Source of the DNA: Flavobacterium magnum
Lineage (GTDB): Bacteria; Bacteroidota; Bacteroidia; Flavobacteriales; Flavobacteriaceae
DNA: 64,000 nucleotides
Direction of reading: 5' to 3'
Assembly (NCBI RefSeq): GCF_003055625.1
Contig: NZ_CP028811.1
Coordinates: forward strand, 744,001-808,000
Shown here: piece by piece, positions 34,089 to 42,830 of the stretch
Numbering within the stretch: position 1 is the first letter of the stretch
How the letters are laid out: each line of letters opens with the position of its first letter
Translations under genes and position numbers: made by a program
Notes under the pieces: generated by a model
The model's database searches: none
Told to the model about the DNA's origin: nothing
Seen by the model: the letters and a program-made list of their open reading frames with translations, nothing else

Positions 34089-35732
34089 ATGCCTCTACCC
34101 ACTATCAACCCTGAAACCGCCGCTGCCTGGAAAAAACTGGACAGTCATTTTACAGCGATACAGGGCACACACATGAAACAATTGTTTGCCGACAACCCGT
34201 CGAGGACGGCAAAGTTTACCCTAAAATGGAATGATTTCCTGATTGATTATTCGAAAAACATCATTTCGGATGACACCATGGCACTGTTGCTGCAACTGGC
34301 CGAAGAAGTGAAACTTCAGGAAGCCATTTCACAATACTTTGCAGGTGCGCCAATCAACCGCACAGAAAACAGGGCCGTTTTGCACACCGCCCTGCGCGCG
34401 CCTGAATCGGCGCAGGTTTTCGTGGACGGCGTGGATGTCATCCCTGAGGTGTATGCAGTCAGGAATAAAATGAAGGCTTTTACGTCCGAAATCATTGACG
34501 GCGTCAGAAAAGGCTTCACCGGGAAAAACTTCACGGATGTCGTCAATATCGGCATTGGTGGGTCTGACCTCGGTCCGGCGATGGTCGTTGACGCGCTGAA
34601 GTTTTACGCCAATCATTTAAACATCCATTTTGTTTCGAATATCGATGGCGACCACGTGCAGGAAGTCCTGAAAAAAATCAATCCTGAAACCACGCTGTTT
34701 GTCGTAGCGTCTAAAACTTTCACTACACAGGAAACCCTTACCAATGCCGAAACGATACGGGCCTGGTTCCTCAGATCAGCCCGTCAGGAAGACGTGGCGA
34801 AGCACTTCGTGGCCGTGTCGACAAACATACAGAAAGTGACCGCGTTTGGCATTGATCCCGAAAACATCTTCCCGATGTGGGACTGGGTGGGTGGCCGTTT
34901 TTCGTTGTGGAGTGCCGTCGGCCTGTCGATTGCGCTCGCCGTAGGCTTCGATCATTTCGACCGATTGCTGCAGGGTGCCCACAGCATGGACGTGCATTTT
35001 CAGGAAACGGAGTTTGAACAAAACATCCCTGTGACCCTGGCATTGCTCAGTGTTTGGTACAATAACTTCTTTGGTGCCGAAAGTGAGGCGTTGATTCCGT
35101 ATACCCAATACCTGCAAAAGCTCGCGCCTTACCTGCAACAGGGCATAATGGAAAGCAATGGAAAGGGTATCGACCGAAACGGGAACGCTGTCAATTACCA
35201 AACCGGGACCATTATCTGGGGTGAGCCCGGAACGAACTCGCAACATGCGTTTTTCCAGTTGATCCATCAGGGCACCAAACTGATTCCAACCGATTTCATC
35301 GGATTTATAAAACCGCTGCACGGCAACGAAGACCACCACAACAAGCTTATGTCAAACTTTTTCGCACAAACGGAAGCGCTGCTCAATGGCAAAAGCGCGA
35401 CTCAGGTGAAAGCGGAATTCGAAGCACAGGGCGTGAATGGACAACAGGCGGATTTCCTACTCCCATTCAAGGTTTTCAATGGAAATAAACCTACCAATAC
35501 CATCCTGATCCAATCACTGACACCTGAAAATCTGGGTGCGCTGATTGCGCTTTACGAACATAAGATATTTGTGCAGGGCGTCATCTGGAACATTTTCAGT
35601 TATGACCAGTGGGGTGTCGAACTTGGGAAACAGTTGGCCAACTCCATACTCACCGAAATTGAGTCCGGCGAAATCAAGCCACACGACGCTTCCACCGCAA
35701 TGTTGCTGGAGTATTTTATGAATAACCGTTAA
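34089..35732 (+). CDS. pgi: Glucose-6-phosphate isomerase
   Basis: A 547-residue glycolytic enzyme interconverting glucose-6-phosphate and fructose-6-phosphate; length matches the long bacterial/eukaryotic PGI type. Signatures: [64 protein letters not shown] and, at the C terminus, [14 protein letters not shown] 34089 is chosen because the longer reading starts inside the promoter. It is followed by a strong terminator, so it is monocistronic. Confidence 0.97.
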   Translation: MPLPTINPETAAAWKKLDSHFTAIQGTHMKQLFADNPSRTAKFTLKWNDFLIDYSKNIISDDTMALLLQLAEEVKLQEAISQYFAGAPINRTENRAVLHTALRAPESAQVFVDGVDVIPEVYAVRNKMKAFTSEIIDGVRKGFTGKNFTDVVNIGIGGSDLGPAMVVDALKFYANHLNIHFVSNIDGDHVQEVLKKINPETTLFVVASKTFTTQETLTNAETIRAWFLRSARQEDVAKHFVAVSTNIQKVTAFGIDPENIFPMWDWVGGRFSLWSAVGLSIALAVGFDHFDRLLQGAHSMDVHFQETEFEQNIPVTLALLSVWYNNFFGAESEALIPYTQYLQKLAPYLQQGIMESNGKGIDRNGNAVNYQTGTIIWGEPGTNSQHAFFQLIHQGTKLIPTDFIGFIKPLHGNEDHHNKLMSNFFAQTEALLNGKSATQVKAEFEAQGVNGQQADFLLPFKVFNGNKPTNTILIQSLTPENLGALIALYEHKIFVQGVIWNIFSYDQWGVELGKQLANSILTEIESGEIKPHDASTAMLLEYFMNNR

Positions 35733-35775
35733 AATAGCTAGGTCCCCATTTCGTGGGATTTCAGATTGATAATCC

Positions 35776-35804
35776 AAAAGCCTCCGTTTTGTGAGGCTTT
35801 TTTT
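35776..35804 (+). terminator. pgi terminator
   Basis: AAAAGCCTC / GAGGCTTTT stem with loop CGTTTTGT and a T tract. Confidence 0.9.
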
Positions 35805-35847
35805 ATGCTTTTTTTCTTATATTTGATTCCCTTAAAAAATTAAGATC

Positions 35848-36282
35848 ATGAATGACACGTATGTCTATATCCAAAAATTCCATGCCGGGTGGGCTTATGT
35901 CGCGCTTGCCTTACTGCTAATTGCAATCATCACATCGGTTGTCGGGGTGAGCTCCAAAAAAGAATTTACGCCCGCGAGCCGCAAGACGGCCTTGTTCGGC
36001 CTGATCGGTGTTCACATCCAGTTCCTGGTCGGAATCATATTGTATTTCGTCTCCCCATTAGGCAAAGAAGCGCTGTCACAACTCAAAAATCCGGCATTAC
36101 GCCTGACGGCTTTAGAGCACCCACTGGTCAATCTCATCGCAATTGTGATGATTACCGTTGGCTGGTCAATGCACAAAAAGAAGCTGACAGGTCACGAAAA
36201 ATTCAAGGTGATTTCCATATTTTATTCCATTGGCGCGGTACTGATCCTTTCGCGCATCCCGTGGAATTTATGGTTTAAATAA
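35848..36282 (+). CDS. Four-helix membrane protein, cytochrome b-like
   Basis: A 144-residue protein with four membrane helices (near residues 13-35, 50-68, 86-104, 122-139). Histidines recur near helix ends (KFHAGW, VHIQFLVG, EHPLVNLI), the pattern of small di-heme or cytochrome b-type membrane proteins annotated in relatives as cytochrome B; heme binding is only an inference. It is a single-gene unit between the pgi terminator and its own terminator. Confidence 0.72.
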   Translation: MNDTYVYIQKFHAGWAYVALALLLIAIITSVVGVSSKKEFTPASRKTALFGLIGVHIQFLVGIILYFVSPLGKEALSQLKNPALRLTALEHPLVNLIAIVMITVGWSMHKKKLTGHEKFKVISIFYSIGAVLILSRIPWNLWFK

Positions 36283-36284
36283 TC

Positions 36285-36308
36285 AAGGCTCCGGAAAAGG
36301 AGCTTTTT
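36285..36308 (+). terminator. Terminator after four-helix membrane gene
   Basis: AAGGCTCC / GGAGCTTT stem, loop GGAAAA region, then a short T run. Confidence 0.75.
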
Positions 36309-36352
36309 CATTTTAACGGGGCATGAATTCCAGATCCATTAAAGCACTGCTC

Positions 36353-36835
36353 ATGAAATACAAAACCACGATCGGTTTACTGGCCTTATTTGCAACGATT
36401 TTCGCATTCGGCTTTTCCGGACATGAAAAATCTTCGGCAAAGTTCAGGCAGGACCGTAAGATACAAACACAGAAACAACACGATTCTGTGAAGAAATCGG
36501 CGCTGAATGACAGCCTCAGGCTTGCGCCAAAATATAAACTCGTCAGGAAGAACGGCCACGCATCCTATTATGCGGACAAGCTCAACGGCCGCAGGACCGC
36601 CAGTGGCAGGCGTTTTGACAATAACAAATACACCGCGGCGCACCGAAAATTTCCATTTGGGACCAAACTGCGCGTTACCAATGAAGCCAATGGCAAATCG
36701 GTAATCGTTGAAGTCAATGACCGCGGACCGTTTACGAAAGGCCGTGACATCGACCTGACGAAAAAAGCGTTTATGGAAATCGCATCATCAAAATACGGCG
36801 GATCGCTGGTCGTAACCATAGAAGAAGTTCAATAA
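36353..36835 (+). CDS. RlpA-like septal protein, paralogue 1
   Basis: A 160-residue exported protein: N-terminal hydrophobic segment (about 6-22) and a double-psi beta-barrel RlpA domain, ASYYADKLNGRRTASGRRFD, TAAHRKFPFGTKLRVTN, VNDRGPFTKGRDIDLTKKAF. The conserved His and Asp of the putative lytic transglycosylase site are present, but the TASGE position has Arg (TASGR). No SPOR domain. An in-frame ATG at 36323 is an alternative start. The paralogue follows six bases after its stop. Confidence 0.87.
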   Translation: MKYKTTIGLLALFATIFAFGFSGHEKSSAKFRQDRKIQTQKQHDSVKKSALNDSLRLAPKYKLVRKNGHASYYADKLNGRRTASGRRFDNNKYTAAHRKFPFGTKLRVTNEANGKSVIVEVNDRGPFTKGRDIDLTKKAFMEIASSKYGGSLVVTIEEVQ

Positions 36836-36841
36836 GCTGTT

Positions 36842-37222
36842 ATGAAAACCCTCCGATTCATCGCCGTTTTCACCCTGCTGCTGGCTGCCTCGGCCTGCGG
36901 ATCGGGCAAAAATGCGTCCGGTAGTTTCTACAAACGGCATGTCGAAGTGTCTTATTACGGAGACAAATTCAATGGGAGGAAGACGGCCAGTGGCGAAAAA
37001 TTCAGCAACTCAAAAAAGACAGCAGCCCACCGCTCGCTTGCTTTCGGCACCAAAATAAAGGTCACCAATGTCGCCAATGACAAATCCGTCATAGTGACCA
37101 TCAACGACCGTGGGCCGCAGAAATCGGGCCGCGAACTCGACCTGTCCAAGAGCGCCTTCATGGAAATCACCGACAACAAAAACCACGGAACACTCAAGGT
37201 CGACATACAGTTGATTAAATAA
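36842..37222 (+). CDS. RlpA-like lipoprotein, paralogue 2
   Basis: A 126-residue lipoprotein (lipobox ASAC, Cys19) consisting almost only of an RlpA double-psi barrel: VSYYGDKFNGRKTASGEKFS, TAAHRSLAFGTKIKVTN, INDRGPQKSGRELDLSKSAF. It keeps the TASGE glutamate missing in the upstream paralogue. The two clearly arose by tandem duplication and are co-transcribed, one membrane- or periplasm-located and one lipid-anchored; both probably act on peptidoglycan at the division site. Confidence 0.88.
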   Translation: MKTLRFIAVFTLLLAASACGSGKNASGSFYKRHVEVSYYGDKFNGRKTASGEKFSNSKKTAAHRSLAFGTKIKVTNVANDKSVIVTINDRGPQKSGRELDLSKSAFMEITDNKNHGTLKVDIQLIK

Positions 37223-37314
37223 CCCGGCCGCACAATAATTACATAAGTGACGCGTTTTCTTTAAGTAATGAAACTTTGTCTTACGCCCGATTTTAGATTT
37301 TAGATTTTTTTCGG

Positions 37315-37346
37315 AAAAGCCACTGATTGTATCGGTGGCTTTTTTG
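37315..37346 (+). terminator. Terminator of the rlpA pair
   Basis: AAAAGCCACTGA / TCGGTGGCTTTT stem with T tract, about 95 bases after the second rlpA stop. Confidence 0.88.
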
Positions 37347-37379
37347 TTTCATGACTGGATTTGGAATGCGGCACGCAAT

Positions 37380-37410
37380 AAAAAAACCGCAAAGCCGGTT
37401 GACTTTGCGG
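37380..37410 (-). terminator. Orphan minus-strand terminator
   Basis: Perfect 8-bp stem CCGCAAAG / CTTTGCGG (37387-37394, 37403-37410); on the minus strand it is followed by seven U. No minus-strand gene lies upstream of it: the 360 bases on its 5' side hold repeat copy B, a small palindrome CAGGA-N5-TCCTG (37423-37437) and, on the other strand, the tRNA. Confidence 0.6.
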
Positions 37411-37518
37411 AGCTGGGTAGCACAGGACGGGATCCTGTTGCAATACGGCGTGTTACGTTTATATGATGAAGAGTGGACTGGTCAACAAAGGTTGCGTGTC
37501 AGTATAATTTTATTTTGA

Positions 37519-37620
37519 TGGCGCCCCCTGCGGGCCGGGCTGTCCGCTGTATCTTTTTTATATTGACAGCGCTCCACGCCTTTCAATATAAAAAAGGATG
37601 CCGCTTCCATCACTGGCGCA
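37519..37620 (+). repeat. Dispersed intergenic repeat, copy B
   Basis: Left flank CCCTGCGGGCCGGGCTGTCC, right flank GGATGCCGCTTCCATCACTG, separated by an inverted repeat CTTTTTTATATTGA / TCAATATAAAAAAG. This is the copy with the longest central hairpin. It is in the rlpA-tRNA spacer, which has no gene. Confidence 0.75.
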
Positions 37621-37769
37621 GTGCCGTGCCTGTTCAATGTCCCGGAAAAAAAGCCGGCATCGGCCCCTGCGCGCGCACCAAACAATCGGAGACGCCCGTA
37701 AAAAATTATTAAACCCTCCGGAATTTTATTTTTGTGTAAAAAATTACTATTTTCGCGCCAGAATTTAAC

Positions 37770-37841
37770 GGCCTCGTAGTTCAACGGATAGAATAGAAGT
37801 TTCCTAAACTTTAGATCCAAGTTCGATTCTTGGCGAGGCTA
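37770..37841 (+). tRNA. tRNA-Arg (anticodon CCT)
   Basis: Folds as a cloverleaf: acceptor GGCCTCG / CGAGGCT (one G-U), T8, D stem GTTC / GAAT, anticodon stem GAAGT / ACTTT around loop TTCCTAA with anticodon CCT at 37803-37805, and T arm CCAAG-TTCGATT-CTTGG. Discriminator A73; CCA is not encoded. It reads AGG codons. A strong terminator follows at once, and the gene stands alone among repeats. Confidence 0.95.
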
Positions 37842-37844
37842 CTC

Positions 37845-37872
37845 AAAACCACCACACCGGTGGTTTTTTTTT
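37845..37872 (+). terminator. tRNA-Arg terminator
   Basis: AAAACCACC / GGTGGTTTT stem, five-base loop, long T tract, three bases after the tRNA. Confidence 0.9.
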
Positions 37873-37920
37873 ATGCCATTGATTTGCGGGGCTTTAAAAT
37901 TGTCCGCAAAATAATACCGC

Positions 37921-37951
37921 TTGCCGCGTGCAGAAAAAAGCACTAATTTTG
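37921..37951 (+). promoter_or_regulatory. TTG-N20-TAATTTTG promoter for dusB
   Basis: TTG 37921-37923, 20-base spacer, TAATTTTG 37944-37951, 14 bases before the ATG. The longer ORF beginning at this TTG is therefore not the coding start. Confidence 0.6.
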
Positions 37952-37965
37952 CGCCAAATTATCTT

Positions 37966-38958
37966 ATGGTCAAAATTGGCAACATAGAACTCCCTGATTT
38001 CCCGCTGCTGCTTGCCCCTATGGAAGATGTGAGCGATCCGCCTTTCCGCAGGTTGTGCAAGATGCATGGCGCCGACCTGATGTATTCTGAATTCATCTCT
38101 TCAGAAGGATTGATCCGCGATGCCATCAAAAGCCGTATGAAATTGGATATTTTCGACTATGAGCGACCCGTAGGCATACAGATTTTTGGTGGCGACGAGG
38201 AGGCCATGGCGCTCTCTGCAAAAATTGTTGAGGCCGTGAGCCCGGATCTGATTGACATTAATTTCGGCTGTCCGGTAAAGAAGGTGGTCTGCAAAGGTGC
38301 CGGCGCCGGTGTATTGAAGGATGTCGATCTGATGGTGCGGCTTACGAAAGCGGTCATCAGCAGCACAAGCCTGCCCGTAACGGTCAAGACACGCTTGGGC
38401 TGGGACGAAAATTCGATTAATATCGATGAAGTGGCCGAAAGGCTGCAGGATGTAGGCGTACAGGCGCTTACGGTACATGCCCGGACGCGTGCGCAGATGT
38501 ACAAGGGCCATTCAGACTGGACGCACATTGAGCGCATCAAGAACAATCCCAGGATCACAATGCCGATATTCGGAAATGGCGATATCGATTCTCCGGAAAA
38601 GGCACTGGAATACAAAAACCGTTTCGGGCTCGATGGTATGATGATCGGGCGTGCCGCAATCGGTTATCCGTGGATTTTCGATGAGATCAAACATTACTTT
38701 AAAACCGGACAGCATCTGCCCAAACCCGGCATGACTGAAAGGATAGAAGCCGCTTCAAACCACCTCAAATGGGCGATGGAATGGAAAGGCGAACGGCTCG
38801 GGATTGTGGAAACCCGACGTCATTATACAAATTACTTCAAGAACATACACGGCTTTAAGGAATACCGGCAGAAACTCGTCACCACCGACGGCGCGGATGA
38901 CCTGATGAAAGTATTTGACGAGATCCGCGATGCTTTCGCGGGCTATCAGATGGTATGA
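37966..38958 (+). CDS. dusB: tRNA-dihydrouridine synthase B
   Basis: A 330-residue flavoenzyme reducing uridines in the tRNA D loop. The TIM-barrel start FPLLLAPMEDVSDPPFRRLC, the MYSEF segment, INFGCPVKKVVCKGAGAG with the catalytic Cys region, VTVKTRLGWDE, LTVHARTRAQMYKGHSDW and IFGNGDI are all Dus signatures. ATG 37966 follows the promoter by 14 bases. Its position next to a tRNA gene may be chance. Confidence 0.95.
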   Translation: MVKIGNIELPDFPLLLAPMEDVSDPPFRRLCKMHGADLMYSEFISSEGLIRDAIKSRMKLDIFDYERPVGIQIFGGDEEAMALSAKIVEAVSPDLIDINFGCPVKKVVCKGAGAGVLKDVDLMVRLTKAVISSTSLPVTVKTRLGWDENSINIDEVAERLQDVGVQALTVHARTRAQMYKGHSDWTHIERIKNNPRITMPIFGNGDIDSPEKALEYKNRFGLDGMMIGRAAIGYPWIFDEIKHYFKTGQHLPKPGMTERIEAASNHLKWAMEWKGERLGIVETRRHYTNYFKNIHGFKEYRQKLVTTDGADDLMKVFDEIRDAFAGYQMV

Positions 38959-38993
38959 TGTCTAAGACCCCCGACCTTCGCTTGACGCCTCTT

Positions 38994-39066
38994 GCGTGAG
39001 GGATGGAAGCGGCAGCCCGGAGCCCGCAGGGCGAGGACTACAGCGTACAGCCCGACAGCGGCCGTG
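38994..39066 (-). repeat. Dispersed intergenic repeat, copy D (inverted)
   Basis: Read on the minus strand: left flank GGGCTGTACGCTGTA, central hairpin (AGTCC..GCCC paired with GGGC..GGGCT), right flank GCCGCTTCCATCCCTCACGC. It is in the dusB-purF convergent spacer of 374 bases, which otherwise holds only a terminator. Confidence 0.72.
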
Positions 39067-39176
39067 TACAAAATTGGTATTGGCTGATATTTCCCCGGCC
39101 GGTGGCACGCCCGCGGTAAAACTTTTGGAAGACCGCTAAAAAGCAAAAAAGTACCTGAACGGCACTTGATTAAAAT

Positions 39177-39206
39177 AAAAAAGGTGAAATTTCTTTCACC
39201 CTTTTT
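39177..39206. terminator. Bidirectional terminator between dusB and purF
   Basis: GGTGAAA / TTTCACC stem flanked by A-rich and T-rich tracts on either side; suits both convergent genes. Confidence 0.75.
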
Positions 39207-39332
39207 GCCCCAAATCTACCATAAACTTAACCTACTAATTCCATGGTCTACCAAAAGTATAGCGGTTCTGTATGGCAGACAAATATTTTAGACGAAACGC
39301 TTAAAAAAACGTTGTAATGCTTTTTTTGCTGA

Positions 39333-41231
39333 TTAGTAAGCCCTTGCATCTTTGCCTTCATAGAAATTCATGAACGCTTTGCTGACCACGCGGTTGCCGC
39401 CAGGCGTCGGATAGTCTCCGGTAAAATACCAGTCTCCGAGGTTTTTGGGGCAGGCTTTGTGCAGGTTTTCAACGGTTTGGAAAATAATCTTCACCTCGGC
39501 GTTGATGCTGTCCGAACTCAGCATTTCAGCAATCTTATCGGAAATTTCCTGAGGCCGGAAAGGCGCATAGATCTCGTTGACATAATTCACAATTTCGACA
39601 TCCGGCTGGTGCTCCTGCGCTTTGCATTTGGCATACACTTCGTCTACGATGTGATACAGGTTCCGCTCCTTCAGCAGTTCCAGCGCGGCACGGAAAGCCA
39701 CGAGCCCTTCCAGCTTTGCCATATCGATTCCGTAACAGTCCGGATAGCGGATTTGCGGCGCCGACGACACGATGACAATACGTTTGGGCTTAAGGCGGTC
39801 AAGCATTTTAATGATGCTCATTTTTAAAGTTGTGCCGCGAACGATACTGTCGTCGATGATGACAAGATTATCCGTGGGTTGGATGACGCCGTATGTGATG
39901 TCGTAAACGTGGGCCACGAGGTCGTCGCGGCTGCTGTCTTCGGTGATGAACGTACGCAGCTTGGCGTCCTTGATTGCAATTTTCTCCGTGCGGATCTTCA
40001 CCGAAAGGATTTCTTCAAGCTTTTCCTTGGTCAGTGTCTTACGATTGTCAAGAATGTATTTGTTTTTTCTTTGGTTCAGAAAATCCTGCGCTGCCTCAAC
40101 CATGCCGTAAAAAGACGTCTCAGCCGTGTTGGGGATGTACGAAAAGACCGTATTGTCAGTATCGCTTTCGATGGCATCGAGGACCGCAGGCAGAATGAGT
40201 TTTCCGAGGTCCTTACGCTCCTGGTAAATCTCTGCATCGCTGCCGCGCGAAAAATAAATACGCTCAAACGAACAGGCCTTCTTGACTGTGGGCGTAATGA
40301 TTTCCACTTCGCTTACCTGGCCATTCTTTTTGATGATCAACGCATTTCCAGGCTGCAGCTCCTGCACTTTCTCAAAATCGACATTAAAGACCGTTTGTAT
40401 GACCGGCCTTTCCGAAGCTACTGTTACAATTTCGTCGTCCTCGTAAAAGTAGGCCGGGCGGATGCCTGCCGGATCGCGGAAGACAAACGCGTCGCCGTGA
40501 CCGAACAGCCCTGCCATGGCATAACCGCCATCCCAGCCTTTTGACGCGCGTTTCAGGATCCTGGTGATGTCGAGTTTTTCGGCAATAATGGGCGATGCCT
40601 CACGTTTTGACAATCCGTTGTTGCGGCATTCGAAGTACAGGTCAGTGACTTCCTCGTCAAGAAAATGCCCGATCTTTTCCATTACCGTGACGGTATCGGC
40701 CATCTCTTTAGGATGTTGTCCCAATTCGACGAGACTGTTGAACAGCTGTGTCACATTGGTCATGTTGAAGTTTCCCGCAACAATCAGATTCCTGTGCATC
40801 CAGTTGTTCTGACGCAGGAATGGATGTACGCTTTCGATACTGTTCTTGCCGAAGGTTCCGTAACGCACATGTCCCAGGAACAGCTCCCCGATATATGGGA
40901 TGTGTTTTTTCTGCAAATCGACATCTTCGGCATACTCAGGATGCGACAGCATCTCATCGTTGATGCGGCCGTTAATCTGTGCGAAAATATCCTGGATGGG
41001 CTGGGCATCATTCGAGCGGACGCGGCTGATGTACCGCTCGCCGGGCTCCATATCAAATTTGATTGAAGCGAATCCTGCGCCGTCCTGCCCGCGGTTGTGC
41101 TGTTTTTCCATGAGCAGGTACATTTTCTGGATGCCGTAAAACGCCGAGCCATATTTTTCCCTGTAGAAGGCCAGCGGTTTTTTTAGTCTGAGGAACGCGA
41201 TGCCGCATTCGTGGTTGAGTTTATCGCTCAT
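39333..41231 (-). CDS. purF: Amidophosphoribosyltransferase
   Basis: A 632-residue enzyme for the first step of purine synthesis, larger than the ~500-residue E. coli form as is usual in Bacteroidota. The N-terminal glutaminase has its nucleophile at Cys9 (LNHECGIAF), so the first eight residues must be removed, as in B. subtilis-type proenzymes. NRGQDGAGFASI and GHVRYGTFG follow. The phosphoribosyltransferase domain contains the PRPP loop NLVIIDDSIVRGTT. purN lies nearby on the same strand. The start leaves the normal propeptide. Confidence 0.92.
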   Translation of the reverse strand: MSDKLNHECGIAFLRLKKPLAFYREKYGSAFYGIQKMYLLMEKQHNRGQDGAGFASIKFDMEPGERYISRVRSNDAQPIQDIFAQINGRINDEMLSHPEYAEDVDLQKKHIPYIGELFLGHVRYGTFGKNSIESVHPFLRQNNWMHRNLIVAGNFNMTNVTQLFNSLVELGQHPKEMADTVTVMEKIGHFLDEEVTDLYFECRNNGLSKREASPIIAEKLDITRILKRASKGWDGGYAMAGLFGHGDAFVFRDPAGIRPAYFYEDDEIVTVASERPVIQTVFNVDFEKVQELQPGNALIIKKNGQVSEVEIITPTVKKACSFERIYFSRGSDAEIYQERKDLGKLILPAVLDAIESDTDNTVFSYIPNTAETSFYGMVEAAQDFLNQRKNKYILDNRKTLTKEKLEEILSVKIRTEKIAIKDAKLRTFITEDSSRDDLVAHVYDITYGVIQPTDNLVIIDDSIVRGTTLKMSIIKMLDRLKPKRIVIVSSAPQIRYPDCYGIDMAKLEGLVAFRAALELLKERNLYHIVDEVYAKCKAQEHQPDVEIVNYVNEIYAPFRPQEISDKIAEMLSSDSINAEVKIIFQTVENLHKACPKNLGDWYFTGDYPTPGGNRVVSKAFMNFYEGKDARAY

Positions 41232-41302
41232 GTGTTGTTGTTTAGTTGTTTACTGACTAAGGTTCAGGGTTATGATACCGGTTTTTGCATTAAACCTGAA
41301 AC

Positions 41303-41331
41303 AAAAATGCCCCATGAAGGGGCATTTTTTA
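41303..41331 (-). terminator. Terminator of the purN-rnhA-pfkB unit
   Basis: AAAAATGCCCC / GGGGCATTTTT stem overlapping the stop of the kinase gene; a U tract follows on the minus strand. It separates that unit from purF. Confidence 0.85.
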
Positions 41332-42258
41332 TGATTCTATTTCTATTTCAAATTGTGTGAGTGCCTTAAACTGCTGCAGCCTTTGGAGCACTTCACCTTT
41401 TTGAAGCTTTTGCATCCTCTCGGTTCCGAATTTCTCAACGCAGAACGATGCGAGGTTCGAGCCGTGAATGATGGCCTTTTTCATATTGTCGAAGGAAATG
41501 TTTTCGCTTTGCGTAATGAATCCTGCGAAACCTCCGGCAAAGGTGTCTCCGGCGCCTGTCGGGTCAAATACTTCTTCGAGTGGCAATGCGGGGGCGAAGA
41601 ATACCTCTTTGTCATGGAACAACAATGCGCCGTGTTCGCCTTTCTTGATCACGACGTATTTTGGGCCCATGGTATGGATTTTGGCCGCTGCTTTTACCAA
41701 AGAATATTCTCCTGACAACTGTCTTGCCTCTTCATCATTGATTGTAATGACGTCAATACGTTTCATGACATCAAGCAGCTCCGGCAATGCGCAGTCCATC
41801 CAGAAGTTCATCGTATCAAGCACCACGAGTTTGGGCTTTTGCTCCATCTGGTCCAGAACGCTGCTTTGTACTATCGGATGAAGGTTCCCGAGCATCACGA
41901 CATCGGCATCTTTAAAATGCTGGGGTACGACCGGATTAAAATCTGCGAGGGTATTGAGTTCTGTCACCAAAGTATCGCGCGAGTTCAGGTCGTTATGGTA
42001 ACGGCCGCTCCAGAAGAACGTCTTGCCGCCTTTTACGATCTCCAATCCTGAAATATCGATATTCCTTGCGGTGAGCAAATCGAGGTATTCCTGCGGAAAA
42101 TCATCACCTACCACAGAAACGATGGCAGATTGCAGATTAAAATAAGAAGCGGAAAGTCCGATAAAAGTCCCGGCGCCGCCAAGGATTTTGTCTGTTTTCC
42201 CGAATGGGGTTTCAATCGCGTCGAACGCTACTGTGCCGACGATCAGTAATTTATTCAT
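41329..42258 (-). CDS. PfkB-family sugar/nucleoside kinase
   Basis: A 309-residue ribokinase-like kinase. The N-terminal LIVGTVAFDAIETPFG with LGGAGTFIGLSASYF binds substrate; VVLDTMNFWMD and ITINDEEARQL are internal family features; the anion-hole signature DPTGAGDTFAGGFAG near residue 225 includes the catalytic Asp. The substrate cannot be read. It lies between rnhA (purN further upstream) and purF, so a role with ribose or purine nucleosides is a reasonable guess. Confidence 0.88.
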   Translation of the reverse strand: MNKLLIVGTVAFDAIETPFGKTDKILGGAGTFIGLSASYFNLQSAIVSVVGDDFPQEYLDLLTARNIDISGLEIVKGGKTFFWSGRYHNDLNSRDTLVTELNTLADFNPVVPQHFKDADVVMLGNLHPIVQSSVLDQMEQKPKLVVLDTMNFWMDCALPELLDVMKRIDVITINDEEARQLSGEYSLVKAAAKIHTMGPKYVVIKKGEHGALLFHDKEVFFAPALPLEEVFDPTGAGDTFAGGFAGFITQSENISFDNMKKAIIHGSNLASFCVEKFGTERMQKLQKGEVLQRLQQFKALTQFEIEIES

Positions 42259-42283
42259 TTTTCGGATTTCGAATTAAGAGGGG

Positions 42284-42314
42284 CAAAGGTAAGCGATAAG
42301 TTGCAGAGTTGCAA
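42284..42314 (-). promoter_or_regulatory. TTG-N20-TACCTTTG promoter for pfkB-family kinase
   Basis: Minus-strand TACCTTTG (42291-42284) with TTG 20 bases upstream (42314-42312), 25 bases before the ATG at 42258. Confidence 0.65.
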
Positions 42315-42334
42315 AGATTGAAACAAGCAAAGTG

Positions 42335-42814
42335 TTATAAGCGCTTCGCTTCCTCTCTTTCGTAAAAAAAGTCCACCGAAAGTGCCGGCTGCATCGAGGC
42401 CATGACCGCCAGTGCATCGCAACGTTCGTTCTGCGGATGCGCATTGTGGCCTTTGACCCATTTGAAATCCACTTTATGTTGTCGGTAAATCTTTAAGAAA
42501 CGCTGCCAAAGGTCCGGATTTTTCTTTCCGGCGAACCCTTTTTTTTCCCAACCGAAAACCCATTTCTTTACAACGGAGTCGATGACATATTTGGAATCTG
42601 ACACAACCAGGACCGTCATATTCGGGTTTTTAAGTTTTTCCAGGCCGACGATGACCGCAAGCAGCTCCATTCGGTTGTTGGTCGTCAGGCGGAAACCTTC
42701 GTAAAATTCCTTGCGATAGCCGGTCCCGACAAGCTCCATGACCACGCCATAACCGCCGTTCCCGGGATTTCCCTTGGCAGCGCCGTCGGTATAGATATGC
42801 ACCTGGTGGGACAT
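42335..42814 (-). CDS. rnhA: Ribonuclease HI
   Basis: A 159-residue RNase H1 degrading RNA in RNA-DNA hybrids. The first catalytic Asp is in IYTDGAAKGNPGNGGYG (Asp10); the catalytic Glu in TNNRMELLAVI; the third acidic residue in VVSDSKYVIDSV; VKGHNAHPQNERCDALA is the C-terminal handle with His and Asp. It begins shortly after purN on the same strand. Confidence 0.95.
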   Translation of the reverse strand: MSHQVHIYTDGAAKGNPGNGGYGVVMELVGTGYRKEFYEGFRLTTNNRMELLAVIVGLEKLKNPNMTVLVVSDSKYVIDSVVKKWVFGWEKKGFAGKKNPDLWQRFLKIYRQHKVDFKWVKGHNAHPQNERCDALAVMASMQPALSVDFFYEREEAKRL

Positions 42815-42830
42815 CGGGATTTTCGGAGGT

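Noticed and set aside
37400..37450. Possible degenerate tRNA (GGAGCTGGGTAGCACAGG resembles a D arm)
   Set aside because: No T arm or acceptor pairing could be found; the likeness is limited to one short stretch.
37327..37518. 63-codon plus-strand ORF between rlpA and the tRNA
   Set aside because: It runs through a terminator and an orphan hairpin, has no conserved look, and its reading resembles translations of non-coding tRNA-flanking DNA.
37482..37820. 112-codon minus-strand ORF antisense to tRNA-Arg
   Set aside because: It crosses repeat copy B and the tRNA gene; composition is that of random translation.
37921..37965. TTG start extending dusB by 15 codons
   Set aside because: The codons coincide with the TTG and TAATTTTG promoter elements; conserved Dus sequence begins after ATG 37966.
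42255..42461. 68-codon minus-strand ORF overlapping rnhA
   Set aside because: It is a frame shadow of rnhA running past its stop; the true gene is clear.
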